In this document: positions 43,903 to 54,550 of the stretch, piece by piece | How the letters are laid out: the number at the start of each line of letters is the position of its first letter | Numbering within the stretch: the stretch's first letter is position 1 | NCBI RefSeq assembly: GCF_900129095.1 | Contig: NZ_FQVA01000001.1 | Coordinates: forward strand, 1,116,001-1,180,000 | Direction: 5' to 3' | DNA: 64,000 nucleotides | Source: Microbulbifer donghaiensis | GTDB taxonomy: Bacteria > Pseudomonadota > Gammaproteobacteria > Pseudomonadales > Cellvibrionaceae | Translations under genes and position numbers: made by a program | The notes under the pieces: generated by a model | Told to the model about the DNA's origin: nothing | Database searches by the model: none | Seen by the model: the letters and a program-made list of their open reading frames with translations, nothing else

Positions 43903-44850
43903 TCACAGAGCGCCGCCGCAGCTACTGCCCTGCCCCGCCGTACAGCCGTAACAATGGTCCGCCACGCGAATCGGCGAGTTGTGCAGGTCCTGCAGCAACA
44001 GGTCGCGCAGGTGCATTTTGCCCGGCACGGGGATATCCAGCTGCTGGTTGAAATCGCAGTCGTACAGGTTGCCCTGCCAGTCCACGCTGACCAGGCTGCG
44101 GCACATCACCCCGTCGAGATTGGCCGCGCTGTAGTTCTCCCGCAGGAGTTGCATGTACTGCACAAACTGCCCTTTGGACACCAGTGTCGAGCCGAATCGC
44201 TTGATCGGCATATTCGCCAGGGCAAACAGGTGATTGAAGACGATGCCGAAGTGCCCGGCGAGTTCGCGGCGGTAGTCCGCTTCCAGGGACTGCTGATCGG
44301 GCGGCAGGAAAGGCCCCTGCGGGTTGTAGACGAGATTCAGCACCAGGCCGCTGCCCGGCTTGCCGTAACCCAATGCGTTGAGCCGTTGCAGTGCAGCGAT
44401 GCTCTTGTCGAACACGCCTTTGCCCCGCTGCTTGTCCACGTTATCGAGCGAGTAACAGGGCAATGAGGCCACGACTTCCACCCGGTTTTCTGCCAGAAAT
44501 TCAGCCAGATCTTCCTGGCCCGGCTCAAACAGGATCGTGAGGTTGCAGCGGTCCATGACATGCACGCCCTGCGCCCGCGCCACCGTCACCAGCGCGCGAA
44601 AACCAGAGTGCAGTTCCGGTGCGCCGCCAGTGATGTCCAGAGCTTGGATAGCGCGCGCGCGCAGCACTTCGGCGACCAGCGCCAGATTGTCCTCACTCAT
44701 CATCTCGGTGCGCGTCGGCCCCGCGTTCACATGGCAGTGCACGCAGCTCTGATTGCAGCGATAACCGATATTGACCTGCAGCGTATCGATTTTCTCGCGG
44801 CGGATGGCCGGAAAGTCGGTAATTTCCAGTAGCGGCAGCGTTTCATGCAT
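43903..44850 (-). CDS. arsS: arsenosugar biosynthesis radical SAM protein ArsS
   Basis: This 315-residue radical SAM enzyme has its 4Fe-4S cluster ligands at Cys32, Cys36 and Cys39 in YRCNQSCVHCHVNAGP. ALDITGGAPELH near residue 90 is the SAM-contact GGAPE motif. The C-terminal Cys-rich tail reads DHCYGCTAGQGSSCGGAL. That tail defines the ArsS (TIGR04167) family, which adds a 5'-deoxyadenosyl group to dimethylated arsenic; some members have selenocysteine in the tail, but none is encoded here. The ATG at 44850 follows the phosphorylase stop by five bases, and the segment upstream in the same frame is a shadow. Confidence 0.93.
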   Translation of the reverse strand: MHETLPLLEITDFPAIRREKIDTLQVNIGYRCNQSCVHCHVNAGPTRTEMMSEDNLALVAEVLRARAIQALDITGGAPELHSGFRALVTVARAQGVHVMDRCNLTILFEPGQEDLAEFLAENRVEVVASLPCYSLDNVDKQRGKGVFDKSIAALQRLNALGYGKPGSGLVLNLVYNPQGPFLPPDQQSLEADYRRELAGHFGIVFNHLFALANMPIKRFGSTLVSKGQFVQYMQLLRENYSAANLDGVMCRSLVSVDWQGNLYDCDFNQQLDIPVPGKMHLRDLLLQDLHNSPIRVADHCYGCTAGQGSSCGGAL

Positions 44851-44855
44851 CTCAG

Positions 44856-45755
44856 TCAGGTCTCCACTTCTTCCTGTAGCATTTCTGTCGCCGCAAGGAA
44901 TGGTTTTATTACAGCCGCCTTCTCTTCTGGCATCGCGGCCACCGGAGTCACCAGTCCGCTCGCCAGCGCGGTATGGGCGGCAGACCGGGGTTTCTCTGCG
45001 CCCAGCAGCCGAATCGCCTCGGATGCGATCTGCTGGGCGCGAGCGGCATTCTGCTGCAGGTTGGCAATCGCCACCTCCGCAGTGACTGCCTCTTCGCGCG
45101 GATGCCAGCAGTCGTAATCCGTGGCCATGGCCAGGGTGGCATAGGCGATCTGCGCCTCGCGCGCCAATTTCGCCTCGGGCATGTTGGTCATACCGATCAC
45201 CGCGGCGCCCATACTGCGATACCAGTGCGACTCGGCACGGGTGGAAAACTGTGGCCCCTCGATGCAAACATAGCTGCCGCCGCGATGCAGCCGGATCGGC
45301 TGGCCGGCCTGGCTGCTGTCGAAGGCGCGCGCCAGGCAGTTCGCCACTGCCGGGCATACCGGATCGGCCATGGAGACGTGGGCGACGGCACCCTCGCCGA
45401 AGAAAGTGGTGTCGCGCTTGCGGGTCATATCGATAAACTGATCGGGGATCAGCATGTCCAGCGGGCGCACGTCTTCGCGCAGCGAACCCACCGCCGACAG
45501 CGACAGGATGTAGCGCACGCCCAGCTGGCGCAGCGCGTGGATATTGGCCCTGTAGGGCACTTCGGAGGGAATCAGGCGATGACCGCGACCGTGGCGGGCG
45601 AGAAAAGCAACCGGCACGCCGTGCAGCTCACCGGTAACGATAAGATCGGACGGCGAACCGAAGGGGGTCTGCAAATTGTGTTCCTGCACATTGCCCAGCC
45701 CCTGCATCTCGTACAGACCGCTGCCACCGATGACTCCAATCAAAGCTCTGGCCAT
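44856..45755 (-). CDS. methylthioadenosine phosphorylase-type nucleoside phosphorylase
   Basis: This 299-residue family 2 nucleoside phosphorylase has IGVIGGSGLYEM at the N-terminus (phosphate site), FLARHGRGHRLIPSEVPYRA near residue 51, CIEGPQFSTRAES near 164 and MTNMPEAKLAREAQ near 190. ATDYDCW near 211 has the Asp pair that contacts the purine N7/N6. Typical substrate is 5'-methylthioadenosine. As first gene of the arsS operon, it is likely to split the 5'-dimethylarsinoyl-deoxyadenosine made by ArsS, releasing adenine; that is inference from context. Start has gggagcgaac upstream and a promoter candidate 31 bases further out. Confidence 0.88.
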   Translation of the reverse strand: MARALIGVIGGSGLYEMQGLGNVQEHNLQTPFGSPSDLIVTGELHGVPVAFLARHGRGHRLIPSEVPYRANIHALRQLGVRYILSLSAVGSLREDVRPLDMLIPDQFIDMTRKRDTTFFGEGAVAHVSMADPVCPAVANCLARAFDSSQAGQPIRLHRGGSYVCIEGPQFSTRAESHWYRSMGAAVIGMTNMPEAKLAREAQIAYATLAMATDYDCWHPREEAVTAEVAIANLQQNAARAQQIASEAIRLLGAEKPRSAAHTALASGLVTPVAAMPEEKAAVIKPFLAATEMLQEEVET

Positions 45756-45785
45756 GTTCGCTCCCCGATAGATTGCTTTCGCCGC

Positions 45786-45814
45786 AGTATAAAAGTGACC
45801 GCAGACCGTGTATA
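45786..45814 (-). promoter_or_regulatory. candidate sigma-70 promoter of the arsenosugar operon
   Basis: On the minus strand a -35 TATACA (45814-45809, 4 of 6 consensus) is followed after 17 bases by a -10 TATACT (45791-45786, 5 of 6). The phosphorylase ATG lies 31 bases downstream of the -10. No ArsR-type operator dyad was recognised around it. Confidence 0.5.
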
Positions 45815-45988
45815 TCGTTCGAAAACCGCCAGATTAACGCACAGTGCGGGTCGTCGCGAAAAACCCAGGCGGCTGCATTCGGCCTGCGGCACAATAAAAT
45901 CCGCAGGTAAACTCCAGTAAATCAGTCATCAACGGCTGGGTGCATTTCTACGGAATGCACTCAATTGCGGATTAGTGAGGAAGCATCA

Positions 45989-46372
45989 ATGCTGGCCGGC
46001 ATCCACCACGCGGCGATTATCTGCTCGGACTACGCCAGGTCCCGACACTTTTACACAGAGATCCTCGGGCTGCGGGTGATCGCCGAGAACTACCGCCGCG
46101 ACAGGGATTCGCACAAGCTGGACCTGGCCCTGCCGGACGGCAGCCAGCTCGAGCTTTTTTCCTTGCCCGGAGCTCCCGCGCGCCCCAGCTATCCGGAAGC
46201 GCGGGGATTGCGCCACCTCGCTTTCCGGGTTGAGAGTATCGAGGACGCCGTTGCGCAGCTGTCCGCCGCCGGCGTTACTGTGGAACCTGTCCGCACCGAC
46301 CCCTATAACGGCAAGCGTTTTACCTTCTTCGCCGACCCGGACCAGCTGCCACTGGAACTCTACGAGGCGTAA
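45989..46372 (+). CDS. VOC family protein (YaeR-like)
   Basis: This 127-residue glyoxalase-fold protein starts LAGIHHAAIICSDYARSRHFYTE, with the paired betaalphabetabetabeta modules of the vicinal oxygen chelate fold. Metal ligands are expected from His6 or His7, the Glu in SQLELFSLPG, His in GLRHLAFRVE and Glu in LPLELYEA. It is of the YaeR/SMU1112c type, function unknown but often annotated as a lactoylglutathione lyase relative. Start at 45989 is set by gtgaggaagcatca. The gene is divergent from the arsenosugar operon and has a bidirectional terminator behind it. Confidence 0.85.
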   Translation: MLAGIHHAAIICSDYARSRHFYTEILGLRVIAENYRRDRDSHKLDLALPDGSQLELFSLPGAPARPSYPEARGLRHLAFRVESIEDAVAQLSAAGVTVEPVRTDPYNGKRFTFFADPDQLPLELYEA

Positions 46373-46398
46373 GCCCTCCGCCTGCTTCCGCCGAACAT

Positions 46399-46424
46399 AA
46401 AAAAAGCCGCCCGAAGGCGGCTTT
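46399..46424. terminator. bidirectional terminator between VOC gene and sucD
   Basis: Arms agccgcc (46405-46411) and ggcggct (46416-46422) form a 7-bp GC-rich stem with a 4-base loop. The minus-strand transcript from sucD runs into seven U; the plus-strand side has tttct. It sits 22 bases beyond the sucD stop and 33 beyond the VOC gene stop. Confidence 0.88.
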
Positions 46425-46445
46425 CTCTAACCGAGCGGCAGTAAC

Positions 46446-47318
46446 TTACCAGCCGGTTACTTCTTTCAGCGCGTTGCCGATCTCGGCCAGGGAGCGCACG
46501 GTTTTCACACCGGCGTCTTCCAGTGCGGCGAATTTCTCGTCCGCAGTGCCCTTGCCACCGGAGATAATCGCACCGGCGTGGCCCATGCGCTTACCGGGAG
46601 GAGCGGTTACACCAGCGATGTAGGAAACCACCGGCTTGGTGACGTTTTCCTTGATGTAGGCCGCTGCCTCTTCTTCCGCGGTGCCGCCGATTTCACCGAT
46701 CATTACGATGGCTTCGGTCTGCGGGTCGTTCTGGAACATCTCCAGGATGTCGATGAAGTTGGAGCCCGGGATGGGGTCACCGCCGATACCGACACAGGTG
46801 GACTGGCCGAAACCGAAGTCAGTGGTCTGCTTCACCGCTTCGTAGGTCAGGGTGCCGGAGCGGGAAACGATGCCCACTTTGCCCGGCTTGTGAATGTGAC
46901 CCGGCATGATGCCGATCTTGCACTCACCCGGAGTGATAACACCCGGGCAGTTCGGGCCGATCAGGCGCACGCCCAGCTCGTCACACTTCACTTTGGCGTC
47001 CAGCATGTCCAGAGTCGGAATGCCTTCGGTGATGCACACGATCAGCTTGATGCCGCCGTTGGCCGCTTCCAGGATGGAATCCTTACAGAACGGTGCCGGT
47101 ACGTAGATCACGGAGGCTTCCGCGCCGGTAGCTTCAACCGCTTCTTTCACGGTGTCGAAAACCGGCAGGCCCAGGTGCTCCTGACCGCCTTTGCCCGGAG
47201 TCACACCGCCGACCATCTTGGTGCCGTAGGCGATCGCCTGTTCGGAGTGGAAAGTGCCCTGGGAGCCGGTGAAGCCCTGACAGATAACTTTGGTGTCTTT
47301 GTTAATCAGTACAGACAT
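46446..47318 (-). CDS. sucD: succinyl-CoA synthetase alpha subunit
   Basis: This 290-residue subunit binds CoA and the phosphate intermediate in succinyl-CoA synthetase. It has [19 protein letters not shown] near residue 14 (CoA-binding Rossmann start), [20 protein letters not shown] near 120, and the phosphohistidine in [13 protein letters not shown] near residue 247. Together with SucC it converts succinyl-CoA and ADP to succinate and ATP. It starts two bases after the sucC stop, with ggagggtaaataatc as Shine-Dalgarno inside the sucC end. It is the last gene of the TCA block before a terminator. Confidence 0.98.
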   Translation of the reverse strand: MSVLINKDTKVICQGFTGSQGTFHSEQAIAYGTKMVGGVTPGKGGQEHLGLPVFDTVKEAVEATGAEASVIYVPAPFCKDSILEAANGGIKLIVCITEGIPTLDMLDAKVKCDELGVRLIGPNCPGVITPGECKIGIMPGHIHKPGKVGIVSRSGTLTYEAVKQTTDFGFGQSTCVGIGGDPIPGSNFIDILEMFQNDPQTEAIVMIGEIGGTAEEEAAAYIKENVTKPVVSYIAGVTAPPGKRMGHAGAIISGGKGTADEKFAALEDAGVKTVRSLAEIGNALKEVTGW

Positions 47319-47320
47319 GA

Positions 47321-48487
47321 TTATTTACCCTCCGCGGCCTTGACTACCTGCTCCGCAGCGTCAGTCAGGCTGGTAGCCGCAATAATGTTCAGACCGCTGT
47401 CGCTCAGTACCTTGGCGCCCAGGTCTGCGTTGTTGCCTTCGAGGCGAACAACAACCGGAATTGTTACGCCGACTTCTTTCACCGCGCCGATCACGCCTTC
47501 CGCAATCATGTCGCAGCGCACGATGCCGCCGAAGATGTTGATCAGAACTGCCTTCACGTTTTCGTCGGACAGGATGATCTTGAAGGCTTCAACCACGCGC
47601 TCTTTGGTCGCGCCGCCGCCAACGTCGAGGAAGTTGGCCGGCTTGCCGCCGTGCAGGTTGACGATGTCCATGGTGCCCATGGCCAGACCGGCGCCGTTTA
47701 CCATGCAGCCGATGTTGCCGTCGAGGGCCACGTAGTTGAGGTCCCACTTGGCCGCGTGCGCTTCGCGCGGATCGTCCTGAGACGGATCGTGCATTTCGCG
47801 CAGGTCGGCGTGGCGGTACAGGGCGTTGCTGTCGATAACCACTTTGGCGTCCAGGCAGTGCAGGTTGCCTTCGGTGGTGATGACCAGCGGGTTGATTTCC
47901 AGCAGGGCCAGGTCTTTCTCTTCGAACATCTTGGCCAGGCCGAGGAAGATCTTGGTGAACTGCTTCACCTGAGTCGGGTTCAGACCCAGTTTGAACGCCA
48001 GCTCGCGCGCCTGGTACGGCTGCGCGCCGACCAGGGGATCGATGGTGGCTTTCAGGATTTTTTCCGGAGTTTCTTCCGCTACTTTCTCGATTTCCACGCC
48101 GCCTTCGGTGGAAGCCATGAAAACGATACGACGGGTGGAGCGATCGACTACCGCGCCCAGGTACAATTCCTGGTCGATGTCCGTGCAGCTCTCAACCAGG
48201 ATGCGGGAAACCGGCTGGCCATTTTCGTCTGTCTGGTAGGTTACCAGGCGCTCGCCCAGCCACTTCTTGGCGAATTCTTCAATTTCCGCCTTGGAATCCA
48301 CCAGCTTTACACCGCCGGCCTTGCCGCGGCCACCGGCGTGTACCTGGGCCTTTACAACCCACTTGTCGCCGCCAATTTCATCTGCCGCTGCTGCTGCCGC
48401 TGCCGGGGTTTCCGCTGCAATGCCTTTGGAAACCGGCAATCCGTATGCTGCAAACAGTTGTTTGCCCTGATACTCATGCAAGTTCAT
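47321..48487 (-). CDS. sucC: succinyl-CoA synthetase beta subunit
   Basis: This 388-residue ATP-grasp subunit starts [20 protein letters not shown]. It has [17 protein letters not shown] near residue 46 (nucleotide loop), EINPLVIT near 197 (metal ligands), [11 protein letters not shown] near 264 and [10 protein letters not shown] near 321. Length equals E. coli SucC. The ATG at 48487 gives the canonical N-terminus; the frame allows four extra residues. There is no strong Shine-Dalgarno. A 13-bp perfect inverted repeat lies 65-100 bases upstream, and lpd is 155 bases upstream, so sucCD may have its own promoter. Confidence 0.98.
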   Translation of the reverse strand: MNLHEYQGKQLFAAYGLPVSKGIAAETPAAAAAAADEIGGDKWVVKAQVHAGGRGKAGGVKLVDSKAEIEEFAKKWLGERLVTYQTDENGQPVSRILVESCTDIDQELYLGAVVDRSTRRIVFMASTEGGVEIEKVAEETPEKILKATIDPLVGAQPYQARELAFKLGLNPTQVKQFTKIFLGLAKMFEEKDLALLEINPLVITTEGNLHCLDAKVVIDSNALYRHADLREMHDPSQDDPREAHAAKWDLNYVALDGNIGCMVNGAGLAMGTMDIVNLHGGKPANFLDVGGGATKERVVEAFKIILSDENVKAVLINIFGGIVRCDMIAEGVIGAVKEVGVTIPVVVRLEGNNADLGAKVLSDSGLNIIAATSLTDAAEQVVKAAEGK

Positions 48488-48551
48488 AGTCAATACCAAT
48501 TCACATTTGAAATGTGTTTACCAATTGCAGATTACTCTGCACCTAAGAACA

Positions 48552-48587
48552 AAATTCGAAATTTCCGTCGTTGCAAATTTCGAATTT
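48552..48587. promoter_or_regulatory. 13-bp perfect inverted repeat upstream of sucC (possible operator)
   Basis: Arms aaattcgaaattt (48552-48564) and aaatttcgaattt (48575-48587) are exact reverse complements with a 10-base spacer. Each arm itself contains a near-palindromic ttcgaa core. The site is AT-rich in a GC-rich operon and lies 65 to 100 bases before the sucC start, so it could bind a dimeric regulator. It lacks a T-tract and is not a typical terminator. Confidence 0.6.
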
Positions 48588-48599
48588 CGCAAATGAAAC

Positions 48600-48625
48600 C
48601 GGGGCGACCTTTTAGAGCCGCCCCG
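48600..48625 (-). terminator. GC hairpin after lpd (weak terminator or attenuator)
   Basis: Arms cggggcg (48600-48606) and cgccccg (48619-48625) form a 7-bp stem with a 12-base loop 17 bases past the lpd stop. On the minus strand the downstream sequence is gtttcatttg, a poor U-tract, so partial termination or RNA-end stabilisation is more likely than a full stop. Confidence 0.45.
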
Positions 48626-48641
48626 ACATATAACTCGTCGC

Positions 48642-50141
<1,500 letters not shown>

Positions 50142-50162
50142 TCAGCAGTTTTGTGGCAACAC

Positions 50163-50240
50163 CGTAGGATGGGCAAAGGAGCCTAGTGACGTGCCCATCT
50201 TCCGGCGCTGATGGGCACGCTGCGCTTTGCCCATCCTACA
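50163..50240. repeat. palindromic dispersed-type repeat between sucB and lpd
   Basis: Outer arms gtaggatgggcaaag (50164-50178) and ctttgcccatcctac (50225-50239) are perfect 15-bp reverse complements. Within them gtgcccatc and gatgggcac form a second inverted repeat, so the element can fold as a long hairpin. The gtaggatgggcaaag / gtgcccat vocabulary is that of an intergenic palindrome I recall as recurring in many gammaproteobacterial genomes. Only one copy is in this window. Confidence 0.75.
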
Positions 50241-50267
50241 AAAAATACCTGCAGCCACTGCCTGCTT

Positions 50268-51461
50268 TTAAACTTCCAGCAGAATGCGCGCCGGGTCTTC
50301 GATCATTTCCTTGATTGCAACCAGGAAGCCAACCGCTTCCTTGCCGTCGATCAGGCGGTGGTCGTAGGACAGCGCCAGGTACATCATCGGCAGGATTTCC
50401 ACCTTGCCGTCGACCGCCATCGGGCGCTCCTGGATTTTGTGCATGCCCAGGATTGCAGTCTGCGGCGGGTTCAGGATCGGCGTCGACAGCAGGGAGCCGA
50501 ATACACCACCGTTGGTGATGGTGAAGGTACCGCCGGTCATTTCCTCGATGGTCAGCTTACCGTCGCGAGCGCGTAAGCCCATGTCGCGGATATTGTTCTC
50601 GATATCCGCCAGGCCCATGTTTTCCGCGTTACGCAGTACCGGCACTACCAGGCCCTTCGGCGAGGACACTGCCACACCGATATCCTGGTAGCCGTGGTAG
50701 ACGATATCGTCACCGTCGATGGACGCGTTCACCGCAGAGTAACGCTTCAGGGATTCCACCGCGGCTTTCACGAAGAAGCCCATGAAACCCAGACGGGTGC
50801 CGTTGTGCTTCTTCTCGAACAGATCCTTGTAATTCTTGCGCAGATCCATGATCGGCTTCATGTTCACTTCGTTGAAAGTAGTGAGCATGGCGGTGGACTG
50901 GGAAGCGTCCAGCAGGCGTTCGGCAATACGCTTGCGCATGCGGGTCATGGGTACACGCTTCTCCACGCGCTCGCCCGGAGCCACGGCAACTTCAGCAGCG
51001 GCCGCCGGCGCAGCGGCAGCTGCCGGAGCAGTGCCCGCTTTCATCACGTCTTCTTTCAGTACGCGACCGCCCTTGCCGGAGCCTTCGACGCCGGCCAGGT
51101 CAACGCCCTTCTCGGCCGCCATCTTCTTGGCGGACGGCATGGCGATTTTCTCACCGCCAGCAGCCGGAGCCGCCTCGGCAGCAGGGGCTTCCGCGGGCTT
51201 TTCTGCCGCAGGCGCGGCGCCAGCGCCCTCTTCGAATTTGGCAATCACTTCGTTGGACAGGACGGTATCGCCCTCGCCCTTAATGATTTCGGTAAGGGCG
51301 CCGTCGGCGGGTGCGACAACTTCCAGTACGACTTTGTCGGTTTCGATATCCACGATCAGTTCATCGCGGGACACGGCTTCGCCGGGCTGTTTGTGCCAGG
51401 TGGCAACGGTGCCGTCCTGAACGGATTCCGGGAAAGTTGGCGCTTTAATCTCGATCGTCAT
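50268..51461 (-). CDS. sucB: dihydrolipoyl succinyltransferase (E2 of 2-oxoglutarate dehydrogenase)
   Basis: This 397-residue E2 starts with a lipoyl domain ([20 protein letters not shown], lipoylated Lys in [11 protein letters not shown] near residue 43). An Ala/Pro/Glu-rich linker follows at about 80-105, then the E1/E3-binding domain [20 protein letters not shown] at about 109-145, and the catalytic domain ends with [16 protein letters not shown] (active His and Asp near residue 368). It transfers the succinyl group from E1 to CoA. It follows sucA by 74 bases in the operon. Confidence 0.98.
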   Translation of the reverse strand: MTIEIKAPTFPESVQDGTVATWHKQPGEAVSRDELIVDIETDKVVLEVVAPADGALTEIIKGEGDTVLSNEVIAKFEEGAGAAPAAEKPAEAPAAEAAPAAGGEKIAMPSAKKMAAEKGVDLAGVEGSGKGGRVLKEDVMKAGTAPAAAAAPAAAAEVAVAPGERVEKRVPMTRMRKRIAERLLDASQSTAMLTTFNEVNMKPIMDLRKNYKDLFEKKHNGTRLGFMGFFVKAAVESLKRYSAVNASIDGDDIVYHGYQDIGVAVSSPKGLVVPVLRNAENMGLADIENNIRDMGLRARDGKLTIEEMTGGTFTITNGGVFGSLLSTPILNPPQTAILGMHKIQERPMAVDGKVEILPMMYLALSYDHRLIDGKEAVGFLVAIKEMIEDPARILLEV

Positions 51462-51535
51462 TGGTCCTGTTTCCTGAGATTTAATCCTGGGCGATGCATT
51501 TTGGTAACGCCCGATTCACTAATTACTGCCGCCTA

Positions 51536-54364
51536 TTACTTGACGGTCAGCGCCTCGTTGATGAACTTGTTCTGTTCTTCCAGGTGCGTGGACATATAGC
51601 CCGCCGCCGGTGCCGCCGAGGGCTCACGGCCAACGTACTGCAGGTCCAGCTTCGGATGCGTTTCCGCCAGCAGACGGCGCAGGTGATGCTGACTGTGATA
51701 CCAGGCGCCCTGGTTCATCGGCTCTTCCTGACACCAGCCCACGCTCTTGATGTTCTTGAACGCGGACACCGCCTCGACGAACTCGTCGTCCGGGAAGGGA
51801 TACAGCTGCTCGATGCGCACCAGTGCCACGTCTTCCTGCTCGCGCTCCATGCGCGCTTCCAGCAAATGGTAGTAGACCTTGCCGGAGCACAGGATCAGGC
51901 GTTTTACCTTGGCGGGATCCACACCGTCGTCCTGGATCACGTTGTGGAACGTGCCGTTGGCCAGCTCGTCCAGGCTGGAAGTGGCCAGCTTGTGACGCAG
52001 GATCCACTTCGGGCTCATGATGATCAGCGGGCGGCGCATCGGGCGAACAGCCTGACGGCGCAGCAGGTGGAAAATCTGCGCCGGCGTGGTGGCGTTACAC
52101 ACCTGGATATTGTGCTCGGCACACAACTGCATGAAGCGCTCGAGACGCGCGGAGGAGTGCTCCGGGCCCTGGCCTTCATAGCCGTGTGGCAGCAGCATCA
52201 CCAGGCCACACATGCGGCCCCACTTGTGCTCGCCGGAAGTGATGAACTGGTCGATCACCACCTGGGCGCCGTTGGCGAAGTCACCAAACTGCGCTTCCCA
52301 CACCACCAGGGATTTCGGCGTGGTGGTGGCATAACCATATTCGAATGCCAGCACTGCCTCTTCAGACAGCAGCGAGTCGTACATATCGAAACGCGGCTGG
52401 CCTTCGTACATGTGCTGCAGCGGCACGTAGGTCTGGCCGTCTTTCTGGCTGTGCAGCACCGCGTGACGGTGGGAGAAGGTGCCACGGCCCACGTCTTCAC
52501 CGGTAAAGCGGACCATATAGCCCTCTTCCAGCAGCGTGCCGTAGGCCAGGGTCTCCGCCATGCCCCAGTTCAACGGCAGCGCGCCGCCGGCCATCTTGCG
52601 GCGGTCTTCGTAGATCTTGGATACCTGGCGCTGCATGACGATGCCGTCGGGCACGGTAGTCATGCGATTGGCCACGTCTTTCAGCTTAGGCAGCGGGAAG
52701 CCGGTGTCGGCCGGTGTCTGCCAGTCGTGGTTCAGATACGGGCTCCAGTCCACAAACATGGTGGAATCCGGCTCTTTCACCAGACCGGTGGCCACGTCCT
52801 CGCCGCGATCCAGCTTGTCGCGGTAGTCGTTGGCCAGCTTGTCGGCAGCGGCCTTGTCCAGTATCCCCTCAGCAACCAGCTTTTCCGCGTACAGCGTACG
52901 GGTGGTCTTGTGCTTGCGGATAATCTGGTACATCAGCGGCTGGGTGCCGGACGGGTCGTCGGTCTCGTTGTGGCCGCGGCGGCGGTAGCACACCAGGTCG
53001 ATAACGATGTCTTTCTTGAACTCGTAGCGGTAGTCCACCGCCAGCAGCGCGGCCAGTACGACCATTTCCGGATCGTCGCCGTTTACGTGCAGTACCGGGG
53101 CGTCGATCATCTTCGCCACATCGGTGCAGTACTCGGTGGAACGGGCGTCTTCGCGCTTGCTGGTGGTGAAGCCCACCTGGTTGTTCAGCACGATATGCAC
53201 GGTACCGCCGGTGTAGAAGCCGCGGGTCTGGGACATCTGCAGGGTTTCCTGCACCACACCCTGGCCGGCAAAGGCGGCGTCGCCGTGGATATTGATCGGC
53301 AGGACTTTCTCGCCGGTGGGATCGTTGCGGCGATCCTGACGGGCGCGCACGGAACCTTCCACCACCGGCGCACAGATCTCCAGGTGCGACGGGTTAAAGG
53401 CCAGTGCCAGGTGCACTTCGCCACCCGGGGTCATCACATTGGAAGAGAAGCCCTGGTGGTACTTGACGTCGCCGGAGGTATCCAGGGTCTTCTTGCCCTC
53501 GAATTCCTCGAACAGGTCGGTGGGATTCTTACCCAGGATATTGACCAGGGTGTTCAGGCGGCCGCGGTGGGCCATGCCCATCACCACTTCTTTCACACCG
53601 TAGGTGCCGGAGCGGCGGATCAGCGCATCCAGCATCGGGATCAGGCTCTCACCGCCCTCGACGCCGAAACGCTTGGTGCCCGGGTACTTGGAGTCCAGGT
53701 GGCGCTCCAGGCCCTCGGCGGCCGACAGGCGCTGCAGGATTTCGACCTGGATATCGGTACCGAAGTTGGGCTTGGACTGGCTGCGCTCCAGGCGCTGCTG
53801 GAACCAGTGCTGCTCATCCAGGTTGGACAGGTGCATGATCTCAGCACCCAGGTTGCCACAGTAGGTGCGCTCCAGGCCGTGGACGATATCGCCCAGGGTC
53901 GCCTCGCCGTTGCCGAAGAAGAGATCGCCGGTCTGGAAAGTCGTGTCGAAATCGCCCTCGGTCAGGCCGTGGTAGTTCAGTTGCAGATCCGGCACCTGCT
54001 CGCGCGCCATCAGGCCCAGGGGGTCCAGGGTCGCTTTCTTGTGGCCGCGGTGACGGTAGGAACTGATGAGCTGCAGAACTTTGATCTGCTTGCGTTCGTG
54101 TTCGATATTGATAGCGCCGGCACCGGGAGCGGCCAGCGGGCGGGTACGGTGTTTGGCGAGCAGTTCAAAGTGCTGACGCACTGCGGCATGGGATACATCG
54201 CCGACGCCACTTACCCGCGGGAGGCTGTCGAAGTAACTGCGCCACTCCTCCGGCACGCCATTGGGGTCGTGCAGATAGGTCTCGTACAGTTCCTCCACAT
54301 AGGCGGCATTGCCCCCGGAGATATGGGAGCTACGCCACAGCTGCTCCATGGTACTTTCGTGCAT
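51536..54364 (-). CDS. sucA: 2-oxoglutarate dehydrogenase E1
   Basis: This 942-residue thiamine-diphosphate enzyme decarboxylates 2-oxoglutarate in the TCA cycle. The N-terminal E2-binding segment MHESTMEQLWRSSHISGGNA is followed by YRHRGHKKATLDPLG near residue 102, GMAHRGRLNTLVNILGKNP near 260, the ThDP/metal site GDAAFAGQGVVQETL near 367, and RRRGHNETDDPSGTQPLMY near 460. The pyrimidine-domain block ends QFGDFANGAQVVIDQF near 700. Length is normal for the family. It is separated from sdhB by a hairpin, so the suc genes may have their own control. The plus-strand open frame opposite is a shadow. Confidence 0.98.
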   Translation of the reverse strand: MHESTMEQLWRSSHISGGNAAYVEELYETYLHDPNGVPEEWRSYFDSLPRVSGVGDVSHAAVRQHFELLAKHRTRPLAAPGAGAINIEHERKQIKVLQLISSYRHRGHKKATLDPLGLMAREQVPDLQLNYHGLTEGDFDTTFQTGDLFFGNGEATLGDIVHGLERTYCGNLGAEIMHLSNLDEQHWFQQRLERSQSKPNFGTDIQVEILQRLSAAEGLERHLDSKYPGTKRFGVEGGESLIPMLDALIRRSGTYGVKEVVMGMAHRGRLNTLVNILGKNPTDLFEEFEGKKTLDTSGDVKYHQGFSSNVMTPGGEVHLALAFNPSHLEICAPVVEGSVRARQDRRNDPTGEKVLPINIHGDAAFAGQGVVQETLQMSQTRGFYTGGTVHIVLNNQVGFTTSKREDARSTEYCTDVAKMIDAPVLHVNGDDPEMVVLAALLAVDYRYEFKKDIVIDLVCYRRRGHNETDDPSGTQPLMYQIIRKHKTTRTLYAEKLVAEGILDKAAADKLANDYRDKLDRGEDVATGLVKEPDSTMFVDWSPYLNHDWQTPADTGFPLPKLKDVANRMTTVPDGIVMQRQVSKIYEDRRKMAGGALPLNWGMAETLAYGTLLEEGYMVRFTGEDVGRGTFSHRHAVLHSQKDGQTYVPLQHMYEGQPRFDMYDSLLSEEAVLAFEYGYATTTPKSLVVWEAQFGDFANGAQVVIDQFITSGEHKWGRMCGLVMLLPHGYEGQGPEHSSARLERFMQLCAEHNIQVCNATTPAQIFHLLRRQAVRPMRRPLIIMSPKWILRHKLATSSLDELANGTFHNVIQDDGVDPAKVKRLILCSGKVYYHLLEARMEREQEDVALVRIEQLYPFPDDEFVEAVSAFKNIKSVGWCQEEPMNQGAWYHSQHHLRRLLAETHPKLDLQYVGREPSAAPAAGYMSTHLEEQNKFINEALTVK

Positions 54365-54424
54365 GTTGATGCCTACCTCGATTGCAGTGCATGGGGTTTA
54401 GCACTGCGCGTTCCTTTCACTCAC

Positions 54425-54460
54425 AAAAGGGGAGGCGCTTTAAAAGACACCTCCCCTTTT
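54425..54460 (-). terminator. hairpin with T-tract between sdhB and sucA
   Basis: Arms aaaaggggagg (54425-54435) and cctcccctttt (54450-54460) are perfect 11-bp reverse complements around a 14-base loop. On the minus strand the stem ends in tttt, as in rho-independent terminators. It lies about 90 bases past the sdhB stop and 60 before the sucA start, and would divide sdhCDAB from sucAB-lpd-sucCD. A further palindrome gagcccgca/tgcgggctc (54515-54533) sits closer to sdhB. Confidence 0.65.
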
Positions 54461-54550
54461 CAACTTGGCACCGGCTCTGCGGCCAGCTTATAGATAGGCG
54501 CCGCCGTTGGCGCCGAGCCCGCAATGCGGGCTCAACCTGCCCCGCGACCT

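Noticed and set aside
51494-54493. 999-codon plus-strand open frame
   Set aside because: It is antisense to sucA; no domain is recognisable and no start signal is present.
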